The notes: generated from the letters alone by a model not told the origin. DNA of 16,172 bases from Desulfobacteraceae bacterium (GCA_022712835.1 JAFLJU010000175.1:1-16172); one strand, 5' to 3'. Positions 6,870-14,194 are shown, numbered from the stretch's first letter. A program made the numbers and translations.

Positions 6870-7736
6870 TTAAAAAAGTTTATCTCTGGAATGTGGCAGA
6901 ATATCTTGATCCACGAAGGGTATAACATCCGGGCAGAGAGTTCCGCATGTGAGCCTATCCGGGCAGCTATCGCAAGTTTTTTGCATTTCATTTTTGTGGA
7001 TAACCCAAATTTCTCTTTTTAATATGCCTGGATCATATTTGCGGCCCAGGATAAGTTCAAAGGCTCGATAGAAACTCTTCTTTGCATTGTCCGCTGTCTG
7101 GTGGGTCTCCAAAGCTATCTTTGAAAAAGACAGTTTTTTTCTTCTTAATTTCCAAACCGTGAGGTGTTTCCATGCCTCTTGTCGAAACCTTGAATCATCC
7201 ACTTGCCAGGTTTCCACGGCATTGTATTTTTTCCATCGGTAAGCATTATTTATATATTCTTCAAACTCTCGAAGAATTTGTTTTTTTTTCTTCCTCAAAT
7301 CAACTGAAAAAAATTGCTCGTAGGTTTTCGCTTTTTTTAGGGTAGGCATTGCTCGTCCGGACAGCCCATTAACTGGCGCATCTATATTTAGTTCTATTTG
7401 CATAACAGCACACTCATAAAATATCGTTTGCAAAAGATATTTTTCTCTATTTTTTTCTATTTCAAAATCATCAAAAGGATTGAGTATCTTCAAAAGCTCA
7501 TAATGGCTAGGCCCTCCAAACACATGTCTTGCACCTATCAAACCGAAGTTTTCAAAAATGTTTCTGGGAAATATGAAGTTTGAATCATAACTTCCCAAAT
7601 TTTCGATAGATTTGATAAATTTCTCATAAAATTTCCGATATTCAAAATTCTCTTTGAGAAGTGCAAGTTTTAAACGTGCCGTTTCAATATCAAAATTAAA
7701 AATTTCATGGTTTATCCCATCCGGAGGGTATTGCAT
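6870..7736 (-). CDS. Unknown 288-residue protein coupled to the integrase gene
   Basis: The ATG at 7736 shares its A with the integrase stop (TAATG), with AAGGA in the integrase end serving as ribosome site, so the two are translationally coupled. No signal or membrane segment is seen. The N-terminal two thirds are not recognised. A helix-turn-helix-like stretch, KKLSFSKIALETHQTADNAK followed by KSFYRAFELILG, lies at about 203-236. The C-terminus carries four cysteines, Cys255-x2-Cys258-x5-Cys264-x3-Cys268 (CDSCPDRLTCGTLC), likely a metal or Fe-S site. Coupling suggests a role next to recombination, such as directionality, DNA binding or control of integrase level, but that is inference. Confidence 0.75.
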   Translation of the reverse strand: MQYPPDGINHEIFNFDIETARLKLALLKENFEYRKFYEKFIKSIENLGSYDSNFIFPRNIFENFGLIGARHVFGGPSHYELLKILNPFDDFEIEKNREKYLLQTIFYECAVMQIELNIDAPVNGLSGRAMPTLKKAKTYEQFFSVDLRKKKKQILREFEEYINNAYRWKKYNAVETWQVDDSRFRQEAWKHLTVWKLRRKKLSFSKIALETHQTADNAKKSFYRAFELILGRKYDPGILKREIWVIHKNEMQKTCDSCPDRLTCGTLCPDVIPFVDQDILPHSRDKLF

Positions 7737-8905
7737 TAACACACTTCCTTTTTGAAAATATCGTCAATTTGACTGGCCCCTTTTTTTAAAGCCTCATCCC
7801 GTAAATGTGCATACCTCTGGGTCATCTTAGGTGATTTATGAGTCATAAGCTTTTGAAGAACGTACATATCAACTTTCCCTGAAGAGGCCAACATACTTGC
7901 ATAAACATGTCTTAAACCGTGCATTGGCCTAAAATCATCCGGTAAACCAGCATTTTTTCTTATCCTTCTCCCAACCACCCCTAAAGTTGTCCTTTTACCA
8001 CCATGCCGTCCAGGAAAAACATAAGGGCTTTTTGTACGATTAATGCCATTTAACAAATCTTTGGTCATATCGTTTATGGGGATTTTCTGATCTGGCCCGC
8101 CTTTGGGATCTTTCAGCGATACAAACCCGGTATCAATGTTTATATCCTTCCATTGGAGCTTGAACATTTCCCCACGTCGCATACCGCTGTAAAGCGCCAT
8201 TTTCATCATATTGCCCACATCTTTGTTTTCATCATTTTTAATGGCTTTCAACAGATTTTCTAATTGTGTCGATGTCAAATCCTCTGTCTTTTCATTATTT
8301 ACAGATGGTTTTTGAATATGAAAGGAAACACCCTGGCATAGATTATTTTTTGATCCATAATTTATAATCCAAGTCAAAAGATTTAAAATATGTTTTACTG
8401 TCTGAGGGGAAAGTTTTTTTAAAAGTTTAATTCTCACCCGATCCACATCAAGCTTGATAATCTCCTTTGGTTCTTTTTTACCAAAGACAGGTTCAATATA
8501 TTTTTCATATCTTCCCTGATCTATTTTTAGACTCTTACCAATGGGACGGTTAATTTTATATTCCTGCCATAATTTCTCGATAGTATACTTACCGGCTTCA
8601 GCTCTTTTTGTTGCTTGATCTAACATCTTTTGTTCTTTTTTAGGTAGTCTCCTGCCCTCGATTATATCCGCCCTTACATTTGCAGCCCTTGCAGGTGTCA
8701 TTTGATCTGCATATTGTCTCCCAAGACTCTCTTCAATTTTCTTCCCTTCCCTTTTGTAGGTGACATAATAAATTTTTTCTGTGCCCTTACCACCGATTCG
8801 TTCACCAACACGATAAAACACACCGATGTATGGAATATCAATTATTTTCTCTTCCCCATTCTCGGATTCTATCTTTTGTTTTCTCACTGCTTGATACTTT
8901 TTCAT
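7736..8905 (-). CDS. int: Tyrosine recombinase (integrase) of the element
   Basis: A 389-residue phage-type site-specific recombinase. Residues about 20-70 hold a long N-terminal arm-binding-like region, about 107-190 a SAM-like core-binding domain (YTIEKLWQEYKINRP onward), and about 210-375 the catalytic domain. Catalytic residues are all present: Arg243 (YSGMRRGE), the beta-hairpin lysine near 265-268 (SLKDPKGG), His329 and Arg332 (MHGLRHVYAS), His356 (LMTHKS) and Tyr365 (MTQRYAHL). The ATG at 8905 has AGGGGG as ribosome site, which lies inside the tandem arm-like repeats, so the protein may repress its own synthesis. It is transcribed away from attR into the element. Confidence 0.95.
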   Translation of the reverse strand: MKKYQAVRKQKIESENGEEKIIDIPYIGVFYRVGERIGGKGTEKIYYVTYKREGKKIEESLGRQYADQMTPARAANVRADIIEGRRLPKKEQKMLDQATKRAEAGKYTIEKLWQEYKINRPIGKSLKIDQGRYEKYIEPVFGKKEPKEIIKLDVDRVRIKLLKKLSPQTVKHILNLLTWIINYGSKNNLCQGVSFHIQKPSVNNEKTEDLTSTQLENLLKAIKNDENKDVGNMMKMALYSGMRRGEMFKLQWKDINIDTGFVSLKDPKGGPDQKIPINDMTKDLLNGINRTKSPYVFPGRHGGKRTTLGVVGRRIRKNAGLPDDFRPMHGLRHVYASMLASSGKVDMYVLQKLMTHKSPKMTQRYAHLRDEALKKGASQIDDIFKKEVC

Positions 8906-8940
8906 TTCACCCCCTATTTCACCCCCTATTTCACCCCTCT
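8905..8940 (+). repeat. Right-end tandem 12-bp repeats overlapping the integrase start
   Basis: Three tandem units: TTTCACCCCCTA at 8905-8916 and at 8917-8928, and TTTCACCCCTCT at 8929-8940, matching 3691-3714 in sequence and orientation. The first copy includes the integrase ribosome site and touches its ATG. Probable arm-type sites, and possibly an autoregulatory operator. Confidence 0.72.
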
Positions 8941-9053
8941 GGAATAAACATACAGGGTTTCAAGGGTAAGTCAAGGCAAATTCAACTATTTGATAATACT
9001 ATATTTTATAAGGTTACAGAAGATTGGGTAAAAGCAGGTAATATATAGTTCAC

Positions 9054-9100
9054 GGCCTCTCACGCCGGAAACCGGGGTTCGATTCCCCGTGGGATCACCA
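9054..9100 (+). repeat. attR: 47-bp copy of the tRNA-Glu 3' part
   Basis: Exact copy of 3584-3630 with no 5' tRNA half in front of it, so it is not a second tRNA gene. It marks the right junction of the integrated element. Confidence 0.92.
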
Positions 9101-9114
9101 ATAATACTATCAAG

Positions 9115-9143
9115 GCTTTTGGCATTTTGTCGGGGGCTTTTTT
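9115..9143 (+). terminator. Displaced tRNA-Glu terminator
   Basis: A 9-bp stem with many G-U pairs (9115-9123 with 9129-9137) is followed by TTTTTT, 14 bases after attR. It matches the element's terminator at 3645 in position and in the CAAGGCTTT...GGGCTTTTTT frame, so it is probably what followed the tRNA before insertion. Confidence 0.65.
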
Positions 9144-9161
9144 GTTTTATGAAAATGTAAG

Positions 9162-9181
9162 CCCCCACCGTATCCCCCACC
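9162..9181 (+). repeat. Second pair of C-rich repeats with 12-bp period, right of attR
   Basis: CCCCCACC at 9162-9169 and 9174-9181, exactly 12 bases apart. The first lies 62 bases after the tRNA-end copy, compared with 66 bases for the first CCCCC run of the element's own left arms. The period and placement are the same but the sequence is different, so this may be the left end of another, decayed element. Confidence 0.4.
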
Positions 9182-9248
9182 AAGCTCAATGTTTTCAGAA
9201 GACATCGCCAAAAAGAACCGGGGACCGGGGTGTTTATCTCATCTATAA

Positions 9249-9527
9249 TACCTTGATCGTTTTAATGCGCATTCCACGGTAGTAAAGGCGGTTTCCTGGA
9301 GTGTTGATTACCATAAAACGCTGAACACTCCCTATGACAGCGGGGTCGTGATTTGCCGGGACAAAGAAGCCCTTATTGATGCTCTTCATATGTCAGGGGC
9401 ATATATAATTACAGGTAAAGGACGTGACGGCATGTTTTATACCACGGGGATGTCAAGGCTATCCATGATTCAAGCTGTTCTTCAAAAATTTGATTTAAAA
9501 CTTTTTTCAGATAGGTTGAATAATTGA
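9249..9527 (+). pseudogene. Remnant of a group II PLP-dependent decarboxylase
   Basis: A 92-codon frame open from just after a stop to the TGA at 9525, with no usable start. It reads SWSVDYHKTLNTPYDSGVVI, then CRDKEALIDALHMSGAYI and GRDGMFYTTGMSR. This matches the PLP-lysine region of amino-acid decarboxylases of the GAD/AADC superfamily, where the pattern is (A)DSW-x2-D-x-HK-x-LN-x-PYD-x-G followed by MSRR. The lysine in DYHKTLN is the expected cofactor attachment residue. Only this internal block of a roughly 450-residue enzyme remains, so it is a dead fragment left in the scar zone beside the element. Confidence 0.7.
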
Positions 9528-9558
9528 ATTCGTCATATTTATCGGAGATTAAAATTGT

Positions 9559-10596
9559 TCATCCGAATTGCTCAAACAAATCTCCAGCAGTCTCTTGAAT
9601 TAAATCTTTTAATTCAAGGTTTATCACCCAGCTTTCAGGGAGAATATCGACCCCATATAATGCACCTAAAATATTCCCTGTAATGGAACCTGTCGAATCA
9701 CTATCGCCTGAATGATTAACTGAAAGCAAAACCCCTTTTTTAAAATCATCGCCGGCAACTAATGCACAATAAATGCTGATAGCCAAAGCTTCTTGTGCAA
9801 CCCATCCAGCTCCAATATCTTCTATGACATAAGGTCCAGGGGATGCTTTACCCAGCATCGCCATCGCTTTTTCAATTGCCTGCAATGTCTCCCTATTATT
9901 TTTCTTATTTTTCAAAATCCTGATAGATTCATCAATTGCACCCGTAAGAGAATCACCTGAAAAAAGCATGGAAATTAAAGCAGCCAAAGTTCCGGAGCTC
10001 AAGTAACCCGTAGGATGACCGTGTGTGATCGCCGCACATCCACACCCAATTTTAAACGCTTTTTCAGCGTCATTATAGGCGAGTCCGACGGGTGCAATCC
10101 TCATGATACCACCGCAACCTTTGCTATCGTTAATAGAACTCTCAATAGTCCCCATTCTTCCAGATTTCAAAGCAGACAAACAGCTATTTCCTGGCGCTCT
10201 TGATGAAAAAAGTTCTTGATACCCTGTTAATACTCCATCCACGATTGAACAAGTTCCATGATTTTGAATAAGGGTATCTTGAAGATTTGTTTCTTGAGTA
10301 TATAACCATCTTAAAAGAGCATGATAAACCGCAGATATGACCCCTTCATCTCCCTGAGATTCTTTTCTTACTTTTGATAAAATCAAACCTTCAGCTGTGA
10401 ATAAAGTCATTTGAGTATCATCGGTAATGGCACCTTTTCGGCCATATGCTTCTGAATAATCTGTCAGCCCATGATGCCCGAAGTTAGAATGAATCTGATC
10501 AATCGATATAAATTCAATTGGTGCCCCTAATGCATCTCCAATTGCACCACCTATTATACAACCTTTGAAGTGTTCAATTGTTCGTTTGTTTATCAT
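9559..10596 (-). CDS. ADP-ribosylglycohydrolase family protein (DraG/ARH fold)
   Basis: A 345-residue protein, full length for the family, which removes ADP-ribose from proteins or small molecules using a di-magnesium centre. The N-terminus has FKGCIIGGAIGDALGAPIEF. The first metal motif is Thr58-Asp59-Asp60-Thr61 (ITDDTQMTLF). The central block KGCGGIMRIAPVGL is typical, and the C-terminal metal motif is Asp298/Asp300 in NHSGDSDSTGSITGN followed by ILGALYG. It is predicted to be active and cytoplasmic. No dinitrogenase reductase genes or ADP-ribosyltransferase lie nearby, so a DraG role in nitrogenase control is not supported. A stand-alone metabolic or defence-related hydrolase is possible. 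Its ribosome site is weak (AAAGAG). Confidence 0.9.
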   Translation of the reverse strand: MINKRTIEHFKGCIIGGAIGDALGAPIEFISIDQIHSNFGHHGLTDYSEAYGRKGAITDDTQMTLFTAEGLILSKVRKESQGDEGVISAVYHALLRWLYTQETNLQDTLIQNHGTCSIVDGVLTGYQELFSSRAPGNSCLSALKSGRMGTIESSINDSKGCGGIMRIAPVGLAYNDAEKAFKIGCGCAAITHGHPTGYLSSGTLAALISMLFSGDSLTGAIDESIRILKNKKNNRETLQAIEKAMAMLGKASPGPYVIEDIGAGWVAQEALAISIYCALVAGDDFKKGVLLSVNHSGDSDSTGSITGNILGALYGVDILPESWVINLELKDLIQETAGDLFEQFG

Positions 10597-10931
10597 TTTT
10601 TTAAATTCTATTCTCTTTCAATTTCATCCTTCAATAAATCATCATAAAGACGAGACATGAGGTGCCCCCGTTTCAGATTATGACGAATATGGAACTGATT
10701 CTGTTATTAATTTTATTGCACTTGGGGGAGGATATTTCAAGGATTAAAGGAGTATAAGTTAATTATCTCTGCTTAATCTTCATGGCAAACCAACAAGTTA
10801 CTGACAACGATCGGTTTTGCTTTACAAGATTTTTTATGATTGATATAATACTTATTTATTGATTAATTCAAAACAGTTCCTACGAATTTTAACAATTATC
10901 TTTTTTAAGATGGTGCCCTTAAAGCGTCGGC
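10597..10931. other. Spacer with short coding remnants and the kinase promoter
   Basis: Divergent gap between the hydrolase and the kinase gene. On the - strand a 31-codon open stretch ends at 10608 and includes MSRLYDDLLKDEIERE (ATG at 10658, GGGGG six bases upstream), 11 bases before the hydrolase ATG. On the + strand 10661-10747 reads GAPVSDYDEYGTDSVINF and ends ALGGGYFKD-stop, with no start. Both look like gene fragments in a scar region. The promoter at 10821 is listed separately. Confidence 0.4.
10821..10849 (+). promoter_or_regulatory. Sigma70-type promoter for the histidine kinase
   Basis: TTTACA (10821-10826), a 17-base spacer and a perfect TATAAT (10844-10849). Transcription would start near 10856, giving an untranslated leader of about 75 bases before the kinase ATG. 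Confidence 0.65.
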
Positions 10932-13900
10932 ATGCATCAAAATTATAGTGACTTTATGGCATACAAAGCAGGTATTCGCGATAAGCTAATTGGTATTTTC
11001 GTTCTCATCAAGGTTATTCCTCTGGTGGTTCTGGCATGGTTTGTCTGGATTGAAATTTCATCATTATCAGCCACGCTTGAGACCCATGTCAATGGAATGG
11101 CCAAAACCAGCACACAGACCACCAAACAAGTGGCAGGGCTTGCTACATCCAGCTCCATAAGGGCATTGGATATTCGATCCCGTGAAGCCATTGAGCGTCT
11201 GACCACGGATACGGCAAAACAGGTTGCCGCCTTTCTTTCAGCAAGAGATGTGGATATTCAAACAGCGGCATTGCTCAGACCGGATAAAGATTTATATCAG
11301 GCCTTTGTCAATACCCACAAAAAAAATATCATGCTTCACCGTCCCTGGGTGATGAATGACAAAGGGGATGGCTGGACACCAGAAAATCCCGGTGTGAAAA
11401 AAGAAATTATTAAGGCAAGAAATAAAGACAATGAACTTGATTTTCACTACCGCCCTCCGGAGGAGACGGGCCTTATAAAATCCATGCCGCTTTATCTTGA
11501 AATGACGTATCTGGATTTGTCAGGAAAAGAACAAATCAAGGTCACCACATCAACTATTGTCTCACCGGAACTTAAGGATGTTTCAGATAAAACCCAGACG
11601 TATTGCCGGGCAGAAACATATTTTGATGAATTGCGAACATTACAGCCCGGTGAGGTATATGTGTCGGAAGTGATTGGTGCTTATGTGAAAACCCACATGA
11701 TCGGTTCGTATACCCGACAACGGGCAGATAAAATGGGAATTGACTTTTTACCGCAAAATTCCGGGTATGCTGGCAAAGAGAACCCGGTTGGAAAACGTTT
11801 TCAGGGATTGATCCGATGGGCAACACCTGTGGTTAGTAATGGAAGGGTGACAGGGTTTATCACCCTGGCGCTTGACCATACCCATGTGATGGAATTTACA
11901 GACCATGTTGTCCCGACAGAGGAACGCTATTCTGATATTTCAGATGCTGGTTCCGGTAATTACGCCTTTTTGTGGGACTATAAGGGTCGAAATATTTCTC
12001 ATCCCCGGGATTATTTTATTGTAGGATATGACCCGGCAACCGGCCAGCCGGCTGTTCCATGGCTGGAACAGGCACATTATAAAGATTTTTCCACCAGCGG
12101 TGTTGAAATTACACAGTTTTTAAAAGGGTTGCCGGAGTTTGACAACCAGACTATTTCCAAACCTTTTTCCAAAGAGCTGGTTAAGCAGGGACTGGTGGCT
12201 CTGGATTGCCGGTATTTGAATTTTGCACCCCAGTGTGATGGATGGCTCAATTTAACCCAGACCGGGGGAGCGGGTTCTTTTGTTATCCATTGGAGTGGGT
12301 TGAAAAAATTGACGACAGCGGCATCCGTTCCTTATTACACCGGCCAATATGGGAAACACCCCCGGGGATTCGGGTTTGTTACTGTTGGTGCAAATGTGAA
12401 TGAATTTCATAAATCTGCCATGGCAACTGCAAAAATCATTAAGACCGCTGAAGATCAGTATGTTAAGACAATTGAACAGCAAAATAAGGCCAATAAAAAG
12501 GCGATTGTTACATCACTCCAGGAAACCGCTACCCGTCTGACACTTTACACCATGATCATGGTTTTTCTGGTCGTTTCCATTGCCATTATGATGGCATCGG
12601 CTCTGACCAAGAAGATTACCACCATGATAGAGGGGATTTCCCGGTTCCAGAGAGGTGAAATGGGATATCGTCTTGACATTACATCTTCGGATGAAATCGG
12701 GATGCTGGGGCAGACATTTAATTCAATGGCAGACAGTATCCAACGGGTCATGCATAAGCTGGAACAATCAAAATCCAGTACCGAAAATTCCAATGTCTCT
12801 TTAAGAGCTATGCTGTCAAAGATCATCAATTCCATGCCGTCCGTGATCATCGGTGTAGACACAAAAGCCTGTGTGACCTTATGGAATAATGAGGCGGGAA
12901 AAATGACCGGAAAAACACTTGAAACGGTTGAAGGGAAAAATATTTTCCAGGTGTTCCCCTTGTTGAAAAAGGAAGAAGGCATCCTTTCCCAAGCTATTGA
13001 GAAAGGGGTTTTGCAAAAGGAAAGACGACTGGAAACCGGAATCGGAGATGACCGGTCTTTTTATGATATCACAATTTATCCTTTGGTCAGTGACAATATT
13101 GACGGGGCGGTCATAAGAATTGATAACGTAACCACCCGGATATATATGGAAGAAATGATGATCCAGACTGAAAAAATGCAGTCCATAGGGGGTCTTGCTG
13201 CGGGCATGGCCCATGAAATTAACAGCCCGCTGGCCGGTATTATCCAGAGTGCCCAGGTGATACAGAATCGGGTGAAAATAGATTTGTCGGCCAATGTTGT
13301 GGCTGCCCAAAAGACAGGTGTTGACCTGGAAAAGCTCAACCTTTATTTAGAAAAACGCCGTATTTTCAGCATGCTGCATTCCATACTGGATGCCGGACAC
13401 AGAGCGGCAGATATTGTGGCAGGCATGCTGGCCTTCAGCAGGAAAAGCGAGAGTACCTTCAACCTGCACCGCCTTGAAAAAATTTTGGACCAGACCATTG
13501 ATATTTTGAAAAAAGACTATGTGATAAAAAAGATGGTTGATTTCAAAAATATTCAAGTGAGCCGTGACTATGATCCGGATTTACCCGAAGTCCCCTGTGA
13601 TATGGGTAAACTCCAGCAGGTTTTTTTTAATATCCTTAAAAACGGTGCCCATGCCATGGCAAGCAATCCCCAAGATCGGCCACCGCAGTTTAGATTTTCA
13701 ATTCGGCAAAGCGGAGATTTTGTCATTATTGACTTGGAAGATAACGGTCCCGGAATGGATGAGGCGACAAAAATAAGGATATTCGAACCCTTTTTTACAA
13801 CAAAGAAGGTAGGTGTTGGGACCGGGCTGGGACTCTATATTTCCTATTTTATTGTGGTGGAAAATCATAAGGGTACCATTACTGTTCATTCAAACCCTGG

Positions 13901-13949
13901 TAAAGGAACGCGGTTTTCTATCCGGATGCCCTTGAGTCAGTCTGAATAA
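10932..13949 (+). CDS. Membrane sensor histidine kinase (large periplasmic Cache-like sensor, HAMP, PAS)
   Basis: A 1005-residue kinase. Helix 1 is at about 19-42 (GIFVLIKVIPLVVLAWFVWI). The periplasmic sensor of about 490 residues is probably a Cache-type ligand domain (segments RNISHPRDYFIVGYDPATG and GFITLALDHTHV). Helix 2 is at about 537-560, HAMP at about 560-612 (SRFQRGEMGYRLDI), and a PAS domain at about 635-745 (MPSVIIGVDTKACVTLWNNE). Phosphoacceptor His761 lies in GLAAGMAHEINSPLAGI. A charged insert of about 40 residues follows before the second helix of the dimerisation domain (AADIVAGMLAFSRKSE). The ATPase domain has N-box Asn904 (NILKNGAHAM), Asp937 (DNGPGMD), FEPFFTTKK and GTGLGLYIS. 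All catalytic motifs are intact. No receiver gene adjoins it; the sigma54 activator at the right edge is the nearest candidate partner. The ribosome site is poor, and Met9 is an alternative start. Confidence 0.9.
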   Translation: MHQNYSDFMAYKAGIRDKLIGIFVLIKVIPLVVLAWFVWIEISSLSATLETHVNGMAKTSTQTTKQVAGLATSSSIRALDIRSREAIERLTTDTAKQVAAFLSARDVDIQTAALLRPDKDLYQAFVNTHKKNIMLHRPWVMNDKGDGWTPENPGVKKEIIKARNKDNELDFHYRPPEETGLIKSMPLYLEMTYLDLSGKEQIKVTTSTIVSPELKDVSDKTQTYCRAETYFDELRTLQPGEVYVSEVIGAYVKTHMIGSYTRQRADKMGIDFLPQNSGYAGKENPVGKRFQGLIRWATPVVSNGRVTGFITLALDHTHVMEFTDHVVPTEERYSDISDAGSGNYAFLWDYKGRNISHPRDYFIVGYDPATGQPAVPWLEQAHYKDFSTSGVEITQFLKGLPEFDNQTISKPFSKELVKQGLVALDCRYLNFAPQCDGWLNLTQTGGAGSFVIHWSGLKKLTTAASVPYYTGQYGKHPRGFGFVTVGANVNEFHKSAMATAKIIKTAEDQYVKTIEQQNKANKKAIVTSLQETATRLTLYTMIMVFLVVSIAIMMASALTKKITTMIEGISRFQRGEMGYRLDITSSDEIGMLGQTFNSMADSIQRVMHKLEQSKSSTENSNVSLRAMLSKIINSMPSVIIGVDTKACVTLWNNEAGKMTGKTLETVEGKNIFQVFPLLKKEEGILSQAIEKGVLQKERRLETGIGDDRSFYDITIYPLVSDNIDGAVIRIDNVTTRIYMEEMMIQTEKMQSIGGLAAGMAHEINSPLAGIIQSAQVIQNRVKIDLSANVVAAQKTGVDLEKLNLYLEKRRIFSMLHSILDAGHRAADIVAGMLAFSRKSESTFNLHRLEKILDQTIDILKKDYVIKKMVDFKNIQVSRDYDPDLPEVPCDMGKLQQVFFNILKNGAHAMASNPQDRPPQFRFSIRQSGDFVIIDLEDNGPGMDEATKIRIFEPFFTTKKVGVGTGLGLYISYFIVVENHKGTITVHSNPGKGTRFSIRMPLSQSE

Positions 13950-13977
13950 GACATCATGAAACACTCATCTTATTCGG
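13942..13977 (+). repeat. Inverted repeat across the kinase stop codon
   Basis: GAATAAGA (13944-13951) pairs with TCTTATTC (13968-13975), extended by two pairs, around a 16-base loop. The stop codon lies in the left arm. No T-run follows, so it is not a standard terminator; a transcript-stabilising hairpin is possible. Confidence 0.45.
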
Positions 13978-14030
13978 TATCAAGGCTTTGCGCAATTGGG
14001 GTTTATTGAATTTCATTTTTGATGCATTTC

Positions 14031-14070
14031 AAAAAAAAGAAAGGGCCAGGCAGCTAAAGCTACCCAGCCC
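14031..14070 (-). terminator. Strong terminator facing the - strand
   Basis: A 12-bp stem without bulges (14043-14054 with 14059-14070, three G-U pairs on the - strand, loop TTTA) is followed on the - strand by TTTCTTTTTTTT. On the + strand the hairpin is followed only by AAATTTG, so it points to a - strand transcript ending near 14031, although it may also slow read-through from the kinase gene. Confidence 0.8.
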
Positions 14071-14189
14071 AAATTTGTCAGTATCATTCAGGACATCAGG
14101 ATCAAGATCAACAACAGTCAGAACACTATAATTAACAGCTCAAGTAACAGAAAGAAAATCAACTTCAGTAACAACGAATGCACGAACGG
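14031..14189 (-). ncRNA. Candidate ~155-nt small RNA (or short decayed gene)
   Basis: Bounded by the promoter-like pair at 14195-14223 and the strong terminator at 14031-14070, both on the - strand, with no intact ORF of normal size between. A GTG-started hydrophobic 21-residue peptide (HSLLLKLIFFLLLELLIIVF after the start) is encoded near its 5' end but has no ribosome site. Existence is inferred from signals only. Confidence 0.35.
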
Positions 14190-14194
14190 GAAAC

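Larger units (their letters stand above)
3584..9100. mobile_element. Integrative element (~5.5 kb) in the tRNA-Glu 3' end
   Basis: The segment lies between two perfect 47-bp direct repeats of the tRNA-Glu 3' part and contains a tyrosine recombinase gene 150 bases inside the right repeat. It also holds an AlpA-type small DNA-binding protein (likely excisionase), a winged-helix replication-like protein and a cargo nuclease gene. Tandem 12-bp repeats near both ends look like integrase arm sites. Genes are more AT-rich in style than the glnA region. No capsid, tail, packaging or conjugation genes are visible, so the element resembles a phage satellite or minimal genomic island that needs help to move. 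All visible genes have intact frames, so it may still be mobile. Confidence 0.88.

Noticed and set aside
8905..8940. CRISPR-like or transposon terminal repeats
   Set aside because: The units are directly adjacent with no spacers and are direct, not inverted, between the two ends; the arm-site reading fits the integrase.
9001..9100. Second tRNA-Glu gene
   Set aside because: Only the 47-base 3' part is present; the acceptor 5' strand, D-arm and the first bases of the anticodon stem are missing, so it is an attachment site.
8986..9189. 67-residue - strand frame containing GDPTGNRTPVSGVRG
   Set aside because: It is the antisense reading of the tRNA-Glu 3' end in attR, a well-known false gene type; no ribosome site or family support.
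9559..10596. DraG in a nitrogenase control system linked to glnB
   Set aside because: No draT, nif or amtB genes are visible and the gene is 9 kb from glnB beyond a mobile element; family-level naming only.
12545..13556. Long - strand frames inside the histidine kinase gene
   Set aside because: The kinase frame has continuous HAMP, PAS, HisKA and ATPase motifs; the opposite frames are shadows.
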